6,402 nucleotides of DNA from an uncultured Collinsella sp. (GCA_937995345.1 CALKKS010000009.1:1-6402); one strand, 5' to 3'. Numbered from the stretch's first letter, positions 1 through 6,376 are shown. The notes: generated by a model not told the origin, from the letters alone. Numbers and translations are program-made.

Positions 1-1
1 C

Positions 2-85
2 CGTACATGTACGGATGAATGTGGGGAGTGTTCGGATGAAGTTGATAATCAAGGCCGAAATCAGTTTGTTACGAGTGCACTTTAA
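2..85 (+). CDS. C-terminal fragment of an acidic cysteine-containing protein (5' end outside window)
   Basis: Reading frame 2 is open from the window edge to TAA at 83-85 and gives 27 residues beginning RTCTDECGECSDEVDN. It contains C-x3-C-x2-C (fragment residues 3, 7, 10) and a 7-codon near-repeat, CTDE followed by CSDE. The acid-rich, Cys-spaced composition looks like a real protein tail, perhaps a metal-binding or disulfide-rich one, but 27 residues cannot identify a family. Support for coding: the 21-base spacing of the DNA repeat keeps frame, and a strong hairpin follows 38 bases after the stop, as expected at the end of a gene. Against: the fragment is short and no start can be seen. 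It would be the gene upstream of the WYL/helicase operon, on the same strand. No function is proposed. Confidence 0.35.
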   Translation, partial: RTCTDECGECSDEVDNQGRNQFVTSAL

Positions 86-123
86 TAGTGACTACTTCGT
101 ATGCCGGTTGTGTTACTCTATTT

Positions 124-163
124 GTGAACGGCGGAGCCCTTTATGGATGGCTTCGCCGTTCAC
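124..163 (+). other. Strong 15-bp hairpin, terminator-like but without a T tract
   Basis: Positions 124-138 (GTGAACGGCGGAGCC) pair with 149-163 (GGCTTCGCCGTTCAC) over 15 pairs, with a single G-T wobble and a 10-base loop (CTTTATGGAT). It lies between the likely end of the upstream gene and the WYL gene. No run of T follows on either strand, so it is not a classical intrinsic terminator. It could be a 3'-end stabilising or Rho-assisted structure for the upstream transcript, or a leader structure if the operon promoter lies further upstream. The pairing is seen directly; the role is inferred. Confidence 0.6.
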
Positions 164-176
164 CGTTAAATAGCGG
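163..176 (+). promoter_or_regulatory. Imperfect palindrome, candidate operator upstream of the WYL regulator
   Basis: CCGTTAAATAGCGG is a near-palindrome: CCG-T-TA against TA-G-CGG, with only the fourth base off symmetry and an AA centre. It sits directly after the hairpin and about 60 bases before the WYL start codon, upstream of the possible -10 box. BrxR/CapW-type WYL repressors are known to bind inverted repeats before their own operon, so this is a reasonable autoregulatory site. A related sequence occurs in the loop of the downstream terminator (6053-6064), which weakens specificity. Weakly supported. Confidence 0.25.
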
Positions 177-207
177 CACTTTCAATCTCTTGCGTATATC
201 GACTGAA

Positions 208-213
208 TAAAAT
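208..213 (+). promoter_or_regulatory. Possible -10 box (TAAAAT) of the WYL/helicase operon
   Basis: TAAAAT matches the sigma-70 type -10 consensus TATAAT at five of six bases and lies 26 bases before the ATG, leaving a short leader that still includes the ribosome binding site. No convincing -35 box is found at 16-18 bases upstream. TTGCGT at 190-195 is only 12 bases away and TTTCAA at 180-185 is 22 bases away. The promoter may therefore need an activator, or this box may be chance. Confidence 0.25.
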
Positions 214-229
214 GTTGATTGTTCAGATT

Positions 230-234
230 GGAGG
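230..234 (+). promoter_or_regulatory. Ribosome binding site GGAGG deciding the WYL gene start
   Basis: GGAGG is separated by 5 bases from ATG at 240. The longer in-frame alternative, TTG at 219, has no such motif before it, and the residues it adds would overlap this site, so ATG 240 is chosen. Confidence 0.8.
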
Positions 235-239
235 CGTCT

Positions 240-1424
240 ATGGTTCAACCGAAAACCCAAGGAAATCACCGAGCATATCCAAAGGAGCTGGCGATATATG
301 TCGAGCGTATTCTATTGGAGGAAACCGATGCTGGGCTTGGCAAAGGGTTGAGCGTTTCTGACATAATGGCGGAGCTTAAAGCTCGTTATGGCTATGAAGT
401 TAAGCGCGACACAGTGCAGGGCGTATTGAACGCACTTGTTGATTCTGGATCAAAAAAGCCTTCGCTCTGCAACAATGCGGGCACCAGTCCGTTAACCGAG
501 ATGAATAGAATCGATCTCGACAACAGTTGCCTGAATCCGTTCTACGCAGTGATTGCAAGTCGGTTGGCTTGTAAGGGCGAGCGACTGACGAATGGTGAGG
601 GGGATCCTGCTCCTAAAAATGCGAAGCGCCTATACAGCATAGAGCGTCAAATTGATGGTGCACAAATCGAGCATCTGTGCCGTCTCATTGAAGCCTCTAC
701 GGGCGTGGGCGGAGCCGACGCGCTCGAGCATGCAGTTCTTCGCCTGCTGTGCGGCGAAGAAAGGCGGCAGATTGAAGATCGTTTGGCTCAAGAAAACGCC
801 CTGCTCAAAAGCGGTAGAATTGCAAATATGGAAGCAACGCTTGCAAATTTGAGGTTATTGGAAAAGGCCATTAGCCAAAGGCAGAAAGTCCGCTTTCGAA
901 CTTCTGATAAGGGGCGATTGCATAGCCATGTGCCATATCATCTATGTATGCACGATGGCTACTACTACCTGTTTGTGGGTCACAAGGGTGCCGCGAGGTC
1001 TTTTGACGCAATTCGAGTTGATAATCTGCGGGATATAACCATTGCTGGACCAGTTGACGATGCAAAAGGTCGTTTTGAGGCGATGACCGAAGAGGCAAAA
1101 AGGTTTTCTCGTGCTGGCGTGAACAGGATGTTTAGCGACGATATCGTTTCGGTTCGCGTAAGATGCCATAGCCAGGCAAAGGAGAAGTATCTTTTGGCTG
1201 AATTTGCCGGAAACGATGGGTTTCGGCGCGAGACACAGGATGGGCATCCAAATCCAGAGTATTCGTTTATGGCATCGTATGATGGCATGAAAACATGGGC
1301 AATGAAGTGGCTCGATGTGTTTGAGATACTTCAACCAAAGAAATTGCGCGATGACGTTGTGGACATCATTGAACATAAATGTATCTATGTGAGTGCGAGG
1401 ACTGATTCAAATGACACCTGCTGA
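240..1424 (+). CDS. WYL-domain transcriptional regulator (wHTH-WYL-WCX)
   Basis: This 394-residue cytoplasmic DNA-binding protein is probably the sensor and regulator of the operon. Residues ~18-68 form a winged helix-turn-helix: a first helix (ELAIYVERILLEE), then LSVSDIMAELKARYGYEV and the recognition-type segment KRDTVQGVLNALVDSG. A helical linker (~130-200) follows. The WYL domain spans ~200-275: an Ai-like helix (LLEKAISQRQKVRFR), then VPYHLCMHDGYYYLFVG, in which Y242-Y243-L244 replace the W-Y-L signature, then R253-S-F-D-A-I-R259-V-D261, equivalent to the ligand-facing FRLDRI segment. A WCX extension spans ~298-383 and ends in the typical VFEILQPKKLRDDVVDII. Length and order are normal for the family. 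BrxR/CapW relatives repress phage-defence operons and bind nucleotide-like or nucleic-acid ligands; whether this one represses or activates cannot be read from sequence. Its 3' end overlaps the helicase start by 14 bases, so the two are probably co-transcribed and translationally coupled. Confidence 0.9.
   Translation: MVQPKTQGNHRAYPKELAIYVERILLEETDAGLGKGLSVSDIMAELKARYGYEVKRDTVQGVLNALVDSGSKKPSLCNNAGTSPLTEMNRIDLDNSCLNPFYAVIASRLACKGERLTNGEGDPAPKNAKRLYSIERQIDGAQIEHLCRLIEASTGVGGADALEHAVLRLLCGEERRQIEDRLAQENALLKSGRIANMEATLANLRLLEKAISQRQKVRFRTSDKGRLHSHVPYHLCMHDGYYYLFVGHKGAARSFDAIRVDNLRDITIAGPVDDAKGRFEAMTEEAKRFSRAGVNRMFSDDIVSVRVRCHSQAKEKYLLAEFAGNDGFRRETQDGHPNPEYSFMASYDGMKTWAMKWLDVFEILQPKKLRDDVVDIIEHKCIYVSARTDSNDTC
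1397..1401 (+). promoter_or_regulatory. Ribosome binding site GAGGA inside gene 1, deciding the helicase start
   Basis: GAGGA lies 9 bases before ATG at 1411, within the last codons of the WYL gene. The alternative start GTG at 1393 would include this site in the coding region and has no purine-rich motif before it, so ATG 1411 is preferred. Confidence 0.6.
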
Positions 1425-4400
1425 GAAAAAGCAAGCAATTGGCGATGCGTTGGATTACTGGTATTTGCTCGATTTTTTGAGCCAAGGCGACCAGCCCGAA
1501 GATAAAGAGGACCCGCCTAGGCCCAGAAAAGGAGTGCTTGATGACTGCTTTGTTCCAAAGGGGCGGGATGGTCAGGATTTCCAGTCGCCTTTTGAAGAAG
1601 CGAGAGAGCGTGCAAATAGTGTCACAAACGGCGAAAACTGGCCGATCTCAACAATTTATTGTCACCTGGGCTCTGTTCCACGCGAAGCGGTCATGACGTA
1701 TCTTGCGAATAAACCGGGGAATGAAATCGAAAAAGAGGACGAGTGCATGACGGTTGCGCTATTAGGTATGAGTCCTGATGGCCAATTTGTCAGCTTTGAG
1801 TTGTCCTCCTTATTTTGGTGGTTGAAGAGGAACGTCGGGAATAGCCTAAATGCCATCGGTAGCTTTGATAAAGAGCAGGATGAAATCCGCAATAAAATCA
1901 ACGAAAAACTCGATGGAACAAAGCTGACATATGGTGTCATTGGGGGCATTGTCGATAGTTACGTCCGACCAATGATTGAGGGGATTGCCAGTTGCCTTCC
2001 CAATGGTGGCGGGGCCGAACGCATCGGCGAGTGGTGTTCAAGGCTGCTTGTTGAATATAGGGCAATGAAGCCAAAGGACAATGGGGACGATGCGTGCCCA
2101 GTGTTCGACCAATCGCTCTGTCACTCTTTTTTCGCAAAAGACATTTCCCGGATAAATGAGCAGTACAAGTTAGGGTCATTCGACGATTTAGATAAGGGGC
2201 CATTGTCTCTTGTTTCCGCTTACCTCGAAGGTGGATTGAGGGATGAATCTGCCTGCGGAGTGATTGATCTTTTGGGTGGCGAAGACAATGACGATTTGAC
2301 CGCCCGTGCAGATTTCTTTTCTGAGGTGTTGGGAGCCGGCACTACACCTATCGGTCGCTGGCCGAGTAAATACTCCTTGAGTTTGATGCAACAAGTGGCA
2401 GTAAATCTCGCGGTTGGTCGTGGCAGTTCGACACGCAAATACCCCGCAAACGACGTTATGTCGGTAAACGGTCCTCCGGGCACGGGAAAAACAACCCTGC
2501 TCAAGGATATCGTTGCGGCTAATGTTGTCGAAAAGGCCCGCCTGCTGTGTGGATATGACAAGCCTGATGACGCTTTCGAAGAGGTAGAACTTAGCAAAGA
2601 TTATCTCAAATATGCTGAGAATCCATATCGCTTCAAAAAGGGCAGAACCGGAGATGCGATTAATGGTCTCAGCATTTTGGTCTGCTCGACAAACAATGCA
2701 GCAGTTGAGAATATCGCCAAAGAGCTTCCTGATGGGAAAGCCTTTTTGGAGGGGATTGACGAATCTGAGAAAAAAGAGTTTCTAGAGTCAGATTTGTCCA
2801 ACATTGTTTGGGGAAAGACAAGCGAGCAGAAAACGGTAGAAGACCTCTATTTTTCTTCGGCGCTCGTAGACAATGAGGGCAACCTTCGAGACCCCGGGCA
2901 TCCCGGACTTATGATTGCGGCGTGTCTCGGAAACCGAAGGAATATTAATAGTTTTAGGAATTGTGAATTAGCTTCGCTGCAGTTTAAAGCCCAGGTAGGA
3001 AAGGGCAAGCGGTTTTCGAAGGCGAAGAAGCTGTTTCTCGCTCAATACAAAAAGGTATCCGATCGATTTAACAGAATGGAGGAGCAAGCCGCCAGGGAAC
3101 GCGAGCTTCTGAAGCTTCAAGCGCAGTTGTCCCAATTGAATTATGAGTGTCAGGAGGACGAGCGAAAGATAGTTGAAGAGCTGACAATCGAAACGGTGTG
3201 CCTGCCTCATCCTTTTGAAGGCGGTGCTGTAGGCGATGTCCGGAAATATCTCGATGACATTGCGAAGGATACCGCTGATTATGAGGCGATAAGGAATAGG
3301 CTTGAAACGGAATTGCGCGATGCGGAAGAAAAGGCCAGTGGGCTGTTCGGGTGGATCTATAGGGGTCGCTTGTCCGATGGCCTCGAGAAGCTCGATTCCT
3401 TTATGCAGCAAACCAAGTCGGAGCAGAAACTTGTTGAGCTGCGTACGGGATTTGAGGGCAAATACAAAGAATTAGAGAATGAAAAGAAGAAACTAGTCTC
3501 TTTACAGGTGAAGATTAAGGGGTTAGAGGACGTAGTCAAGGGCACTAAATCTGTCGAGACGATTGACGAGCGTTTTGTCGAGTCTATCTCAAAGGGGGAT
3601 AACGAAAGCCGAAAGAGCACTCATCTATATAATCCATCCGATGAAGATGAACTAAAAAAGGAGCGTAACCTGCTATTTCTGTACGCGCTGCAGGTGACAC
3701 GCGAGTTCATTCTCGAATCAAAATGCATGTGGAACAACATTACGTTTCTACGAACATACTGGGGAGCTAAAGACAAAGGCGCCGATTCTGGCAAAAAGGA
3801 GTTGATAGAGTTCACGCAAGCCGACAGACGGAAGATGGCCCCTGCGCTTTTTCAGGCACTCGGTTTGCTTACCCCAGTGATTTCTTCCACATTTGCGTCG
3901 ATTGGCCGCATGTTTGAGGACATTCAGATTGGGAAAGACCCTTTATTTGGCCTGCTGATAATAGATGAGGCTGGACAGGCGGTGCCGTATGCTGCTCTGG
4001 GTGCCCTTGCTCGCAGTCGACGCACAATGATTGTCGGAGACCCTTCTCAGATTGAGCCCGTTATCACGGGGGATGTTAAGGAGCTCCGCGCTACCCTTGG
4101 TAAAAAAGTATTACTACCGTTTAAGGGAGACGTGGCTTCGGTTCAACGACTTGCCGATGCCGTTAACCCCTATGGCCACCTGCGCAGCAACGGCGAAGAT
4201 GATCAATGGATTGGCTGTCCGCTTGTGGTTCACCGCCGCTGCATATCGCCTATGTTCGATATCTCGAACGAGATCTCGTATCAGGGCTCCATGCTTAACG
4301 AGACGGCTAATCCAAAAAAGGATTTCGCTGACAGCTTTTATCTAAAGTCCTCACAGTGGATCAATGTTGCGGGATTTGAACGTGGTAATCGCGACCACTA

Positions 4401-6006
4401 TGTTGATGCTCAGGGCGACAGAGTGTACGAAATCGTCAAGGACGCTTTTAGGAAAACGGCGGCTGCGACCAAGAAAAAAGCTGACGGGTCGGGTGAGCTT
4501 GAAGAGCGTGCTATTCCGAGCCTCTATATCATTTCTCCGTTTAAAACTGTTGTCAGCGGGCTTAAAAATAGGCTATTAGAAGAGACGCCTGAAGGAATAG
4601 CAGAGTGCGCTTGGCGTGCATTTGCAAAGTTTAATATTGGTACGGTTCATACGTTCCAAGGCAAAGAAGCTCACCAGGTGATATTTGTCTTAGGGTGTGA
4701 TACAAGGCGCGGCTGTGAGGGTGCGATCAAGTTTGTAAACCCAAATATCGTGAATGTTGCGGCAAGCCGAGCAAAGTATCGCCTTTACGTAATTGCTGAC
4801 TATGCAGCGTGGAAGATTAACGAGAACGTTGCAACGATGAAGCGCATTCTCGATACGGCATGGGTTAAGCATTGGGAAAAATACCAGACAACTGGAGCTA
4901 TTGAGGAGCTCAATGCAGCGAAAGATATGCTGCCGCGAGGAGAATCTCTTCCACGGGAGGCAGCTGACGCGGACGAGGAACATGTCAATGAAGATGATTG
5001 GTGTCCTGATGTAAGCACCGATTCCTATTTGGACAATGTGAGCGAAGCGTTCAATAGCTTTAATTTGGATGCAGAAGACTGTCGAATCATAGGCTTCTCT
5101 TCGCGCGAAGCTCTTCAAAGCGCGTTCGCTGATTGCGCGTGCGACCAAAATGGCAAAAATAGGGTGCTTGAGAATATCGAGCAGGGGCTTCTTCTGTGCA
5201 AGATATTCGGCATTGGCAGTGTTGGTACCGATAGCGATTCAGATTGCGCATTTTGTCTTCTAATGTTCTGCCGTGCGGCAGAGAGATACTTGCGTTTGAA
5301 ATTGCTGCCGACCTTGAAGGCCATTGCTCCCGATTATGTCGTTGCAAGAAAGCCGCTCAAGGAGCTTGAGAGCCTTAACCTCGGTCAATACAAAAGGTTA
5401 ATTGAAAAAAAGAGTGAGCTACTGGCATTCTCTGTTCAAGTCGAAAATGCTGAACTGACGCAGGCGTCAAAGGGGGACTGGTGGAGGTCACTCGGCAAAA
5501 CGCTGGGTCAATTCACTAGTTTTCGTAATAGCGCCTGTCACACCGATCGAGAAGAGACGGTTAGCGCGGGCGAGGTCTGGCTGGCGCTTCGGTGTCTTTT
5601 CGTTGCTTTTCAGCTTGATGAACATGGCCATAAGAGTGTGGAAATCATGCGAGAGGGTATTGCTTACGAAGCGGCTTTTGCGGGGGCCGAGCGTTTGCCG
5701 GTCTGCTACTCAAAGGATCGGGCGGAAGCTAAGGGCTATGCCTCGATTACCCTAATACTGAAAGAAGGCGGTCTAGATATTAAGGCTAAAGATGCCAACG
5801 ATATTCTGATGAAACAAGGGTATTTGCGACTTTACGATGAAGGCGAAGAGAGTGTGCAGAGATGCAAAGTTCCGTCCGCTAAGGGCTTGAGGCTGGGTGC
5901 AATCACTGTGCGCGGTGAAAAGGGGGACGGTGAAGTGTACTTCTATGCGCAGTATCCGAAAGCGAAGGTAAAAGATATATGCGACATAATTGAACGCGAG
6001 TCATGA
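1411..6006 (+). CDS. Large SF1B (Upf1/DNA2-like) helicase with C-terminal HEPN-like domain
   Basis: The protein has 1531 residues, is probably cytoplasmic, and shows no signal peptide or membrane segment. Residues 1-310 are an unrecognised N-terminal region. The ATPase motor follows: Q motif near Q327/Q328; Walker A GPPGTGKTT (354-362); motif Ia CSTNNAAVENI (425-435); a long insertion with coiled coils (~551-591 and ~640-710); motif Ic-like SSTFASIGRMF (825-835); Walker B DEAGQA (852-857); motif III VGDPSQIEP (875-883); VHRRCISPMF (940-949); motif IV ISPFK (1041-1045); motif V TVHTFQGKEA (1078-1087); motif VI NVAASRAKYR (1115-1124). All catalytic residues are present, so an active, probably 5'-3', nucleic-acid motor is expected. 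An acidic linker (~1175-1225) leads to a helical region with R1372-N-S-A-C-H1377, the R-x4-H signature of HEPN RNases, and a possible winged helix at ~1440-1531. Co-encoded with a WYL regulator, it is inferred to be a defence effector. The helicase call is firm, HEPN probable, the role inferred. Confidence 0.93.
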   Translation: MTPAEKKQAIGDALDYWYLLDFLSQGDQPEDKEDPPRPRKGVLDDCFVPKGRDGQDFQSPFEEARERANSVTNGENWPISTIYCHLGSVPREAVMTYLANKPGNEIEKEDECMTVALLGMSPDGQFVSFELSSLFWWLKRNVGNSLNAIGSFDKEQDEIRNKINEKLDGTKLTYGVIGGIVDSYVRPMIEGIASCLPNGGGAERIGEWCSRLLVEYRAMKPKDNGDDACPVFDQSLCHSFFAKDISRINEQYKLGSFDDLDKGPLSLVSAYLEGGLRDESACGVIDLLGGEDNDDLTARADFFSEVLGAGTTPIGRWPSKYSLSLMQQVAVNLAVGRGSSTRKYPANDVMSVNGPPGTGKTTLLKDIVAANVVEKARLLCGYDKPDDAFEEVELSKDYLKYAENPYRFKKGRTGDAINGLSILVCSTNNAAVENIAKELPDGKAFLEGIDESEKKEFLESDLSNIVWGKTSEQKTVEDLYFSSALVDNEGNLRDPGHPGLMIAACLGNRRNINSFRNCELASLQFKAQVGKGKRFSKAKKLFLAQYKKVSDRFNRMEEQAARERELLKLQAQLSQLNYECQEDERKIVEELTIETVCLPHPFEGGAVGDVRKYLDDIAKDTADYEAIRNRLETELRDAEEKASGLFGWIYRGRLSDGLEKLDSFMQQTKSEQKLVELRTGFEGKYKELENEKKKLVSLQVKIKGLEDVVKGTKSVETIDERFVESISKGDNESRKSTHLYNPSDEDELKKERNLLFLYALQVTREFILESKCMWNNITFLRTYWGAKDKGADSGKKELIEFTQADRRKMAPALFQALGLLTPVISSTFASIGRMFEDIQIGKDPLFGLLIIDEAGQAVPYAALGALARSRRTMIVGDPSQIEPVITGDVKELRATLGKKVLLPFKGDVASVQRLADAVNPYGHLRSNGEDDQWIGCPLVVHRRCISPMFDISNEISYQGSMLNETANPKKDFADSFYLKSSQWINVAGFERGNRDHYVDAQGDRVYEIVKDAFRKTAAATKKKADGSGELEERAIPSLYIISPFKTVVSGLKNRLLEETPEGIAECAWRAFAKFNIGTVHTFQGKEAHQVIFVLGCDTRRGCEGAIKFVNPNIVNVAASRAKYRLYVIADYAAWKINENVATMKRILDTAWVKHWEKYQTTGAIEELNAAKDMLPRGESLPREAADADEEHVNEDDWCPDVSTDSYLDNVSEAFNSFNLDAEDCRIIGFSSREALQSAFADCACDQNGKNRVLENIEQGLLLCKIFGIGSVGTDSDSDCAFCLLMFCRAAERYLRLKLLPTLKAIAPDYVVARKPLKELESLNLGQYKRLIEKKSELLAFSVQVENAELTQASKGDWWRSLGKTLGQFTSFRNSACHTDREETVSAGEVWLALRCLFVAFQLDEHGHKSVEIMREGIAYEAAFAGAERLPVCYSKDRAEAKGYASITLILKEGGLDIKAKDANDILMKQGYLRLYDEGEESVQRCKVPSAKGLRLGAITVRGEKGDGEVYFYAQYPKAKVKDICDIIERES

Positions 6007-6038
6007 GTCATCTCAAAGTCAAGTGAGTTTTAGAGTAA

Positions 6039-6085
6039 AACCCGCAATCTAACGCTATATAGCGGCAGATTGCGGGTTGCTTTTT
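6039..6085 (+). terminator. Intrinsic terminator of the WYL/helicase operon
   Basis: Positions 6039-6050 (AACCCGCAATCT) pair perfectly with 6067-6078 (AGATTGCGGGTT), a 12-bp stem, followed by GC and TTTTT (6081-6085). The loop contains its own palindrome CGCTATATAGCG (6053-6064), which can extend the hairpin past a small internal mismatch. It begins 32 bases after the helicase stop codon. Four A residues before the stem (6037-6040) give a short T run on the other strand, so weak bidirectional action is possible. Confidence 0.92.
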
Positions 6086-6122
6086 ATCTCTTTTAACTAT
6101 TCTGCAGATGTCAGTTGTTCGA

Positions 6123-6128
6123 AGGGAG
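6123..6128 (+). promoter_or_regulatory. Ribosome binding site AGGGAG of the small acidic protein gene
   Basis: AGGGAG lies 8 bases before ATG 6137. The same frame is open further upstream to TTG at 6077, but that codon lies in the terminator stem and has no ribosome binding site, so ATG 6137 is taken as the start. Confidence 0.75.
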
Positions 6129-6136
6129 ATTCAAAG

Positions 6137-6376
6137 ATGCTTGAGTCCAATTGTATTTATATTTGCGACGAGTCGAATGAGACGGATCTCACGTGCACAC
6201 TGTTACAGATGAAGCAGATAGTTGACGAGGCAATTGATCTTGCCTACGAGCTCGAGGACACCTCTGTTGCTTACAAGGGAGTTGTTGACGACTTGTTGGC
6301 CACGTGGGAGTCGTTGTGCTACTGCAATGCCGCCGTCCACGAGCTTATGAGTATTTGCTCGCTTGAGCACTGTTGA
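6137..6376 (+). CDS. Small acidic cysteine-rich protein of unknown function
   Basis: This 79-residue protein runs from ATG 6137 to TGA 6374-6376. It has seven cysteines (6, 10, 20, 61, 63, 74 and the C-terminal residue 79) and about 16 Asp/Glu against only two Lys and no Arg, so it is strongly negatively charged. The middle, ~18-60, looks helical with heptad-like hydrophobic spacing (LLQMKQIVDEAIDLAYELED, then YKGVVDDLLATWESL). Cysteines cluster at both ends, leaving a Cys-free core. There is no signal peptide or membrane segment, so paired cysteines would suggest metal binding rather than secretion, but no known zinc-finger spacing is recognised. It lies after a strong terminator and is probably transcribed separately, though no clear promoter was found in the ~50 bases between. 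The good ribosome binding site supports a real gene. No family is recognised; the acidic charge would fit a protein-binding or DNA-mimic role, which is speculation. Confidence 0.65.
   Translation: MLESNCIYICDESNETDLTCTLLQMKQIVDEAIDLAYELEDTSVAYKGVVDDLLATWESLCYCNAAVHELMSICSLEHC

Noticed and set aside
15..173. Frame-3 open reading frame of 52 codons from ATG 15 to TAG 171-173
   Set aside because: It has no ribosome binding site, runs straight through the 124-163 hairpin and overlaps the better-supported frame-2 tail.
942..1376. 144-codon open frame on the minus strand under the WYL gene
   Set aside because: It is antisense to a well-supported domain-bearing gene and its product shows no recognisable domain; it looks like a shadow frame.
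2968..3411. 147-codon minus-strand frame under the coiled-coil insertion
   Set aside because: Leu-rich composition is what the reverse strand of a Glu/Lys-rich coiled coil gives, so it is not independent coding evidence.
4261..4274. Perfect inverted repeat ATCTCGAACGAGAT inside the helicase gene
   Set aside because: It lies fully within coding sequence (DISNEI) with no T tract and no nearby start, so it is probably chance.
5099..5110. 12-base palindrome CTTCGCGCGAAG in the helicase linker region
   Set aside because: It is within coding sequence with no supporting context; short GC palindromes of this kind are expected by chance.
4690..5148. 152-codon open frame on the minus strand under the helicase
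   Set aside because: It is antisense to conserved helicase motifs V/VI and the linker, and has no motifs of its own.
5134..5271. Six cysteines in residues 1242-1287 of the helicase, considered as a zinc-binding site
   Set aside because: The spacing (1242, 1244, 1263, 1279, 1282, 1287) does not fit a known zinc-finger pattern, and several lie in what looks like a hydrophobic helix.
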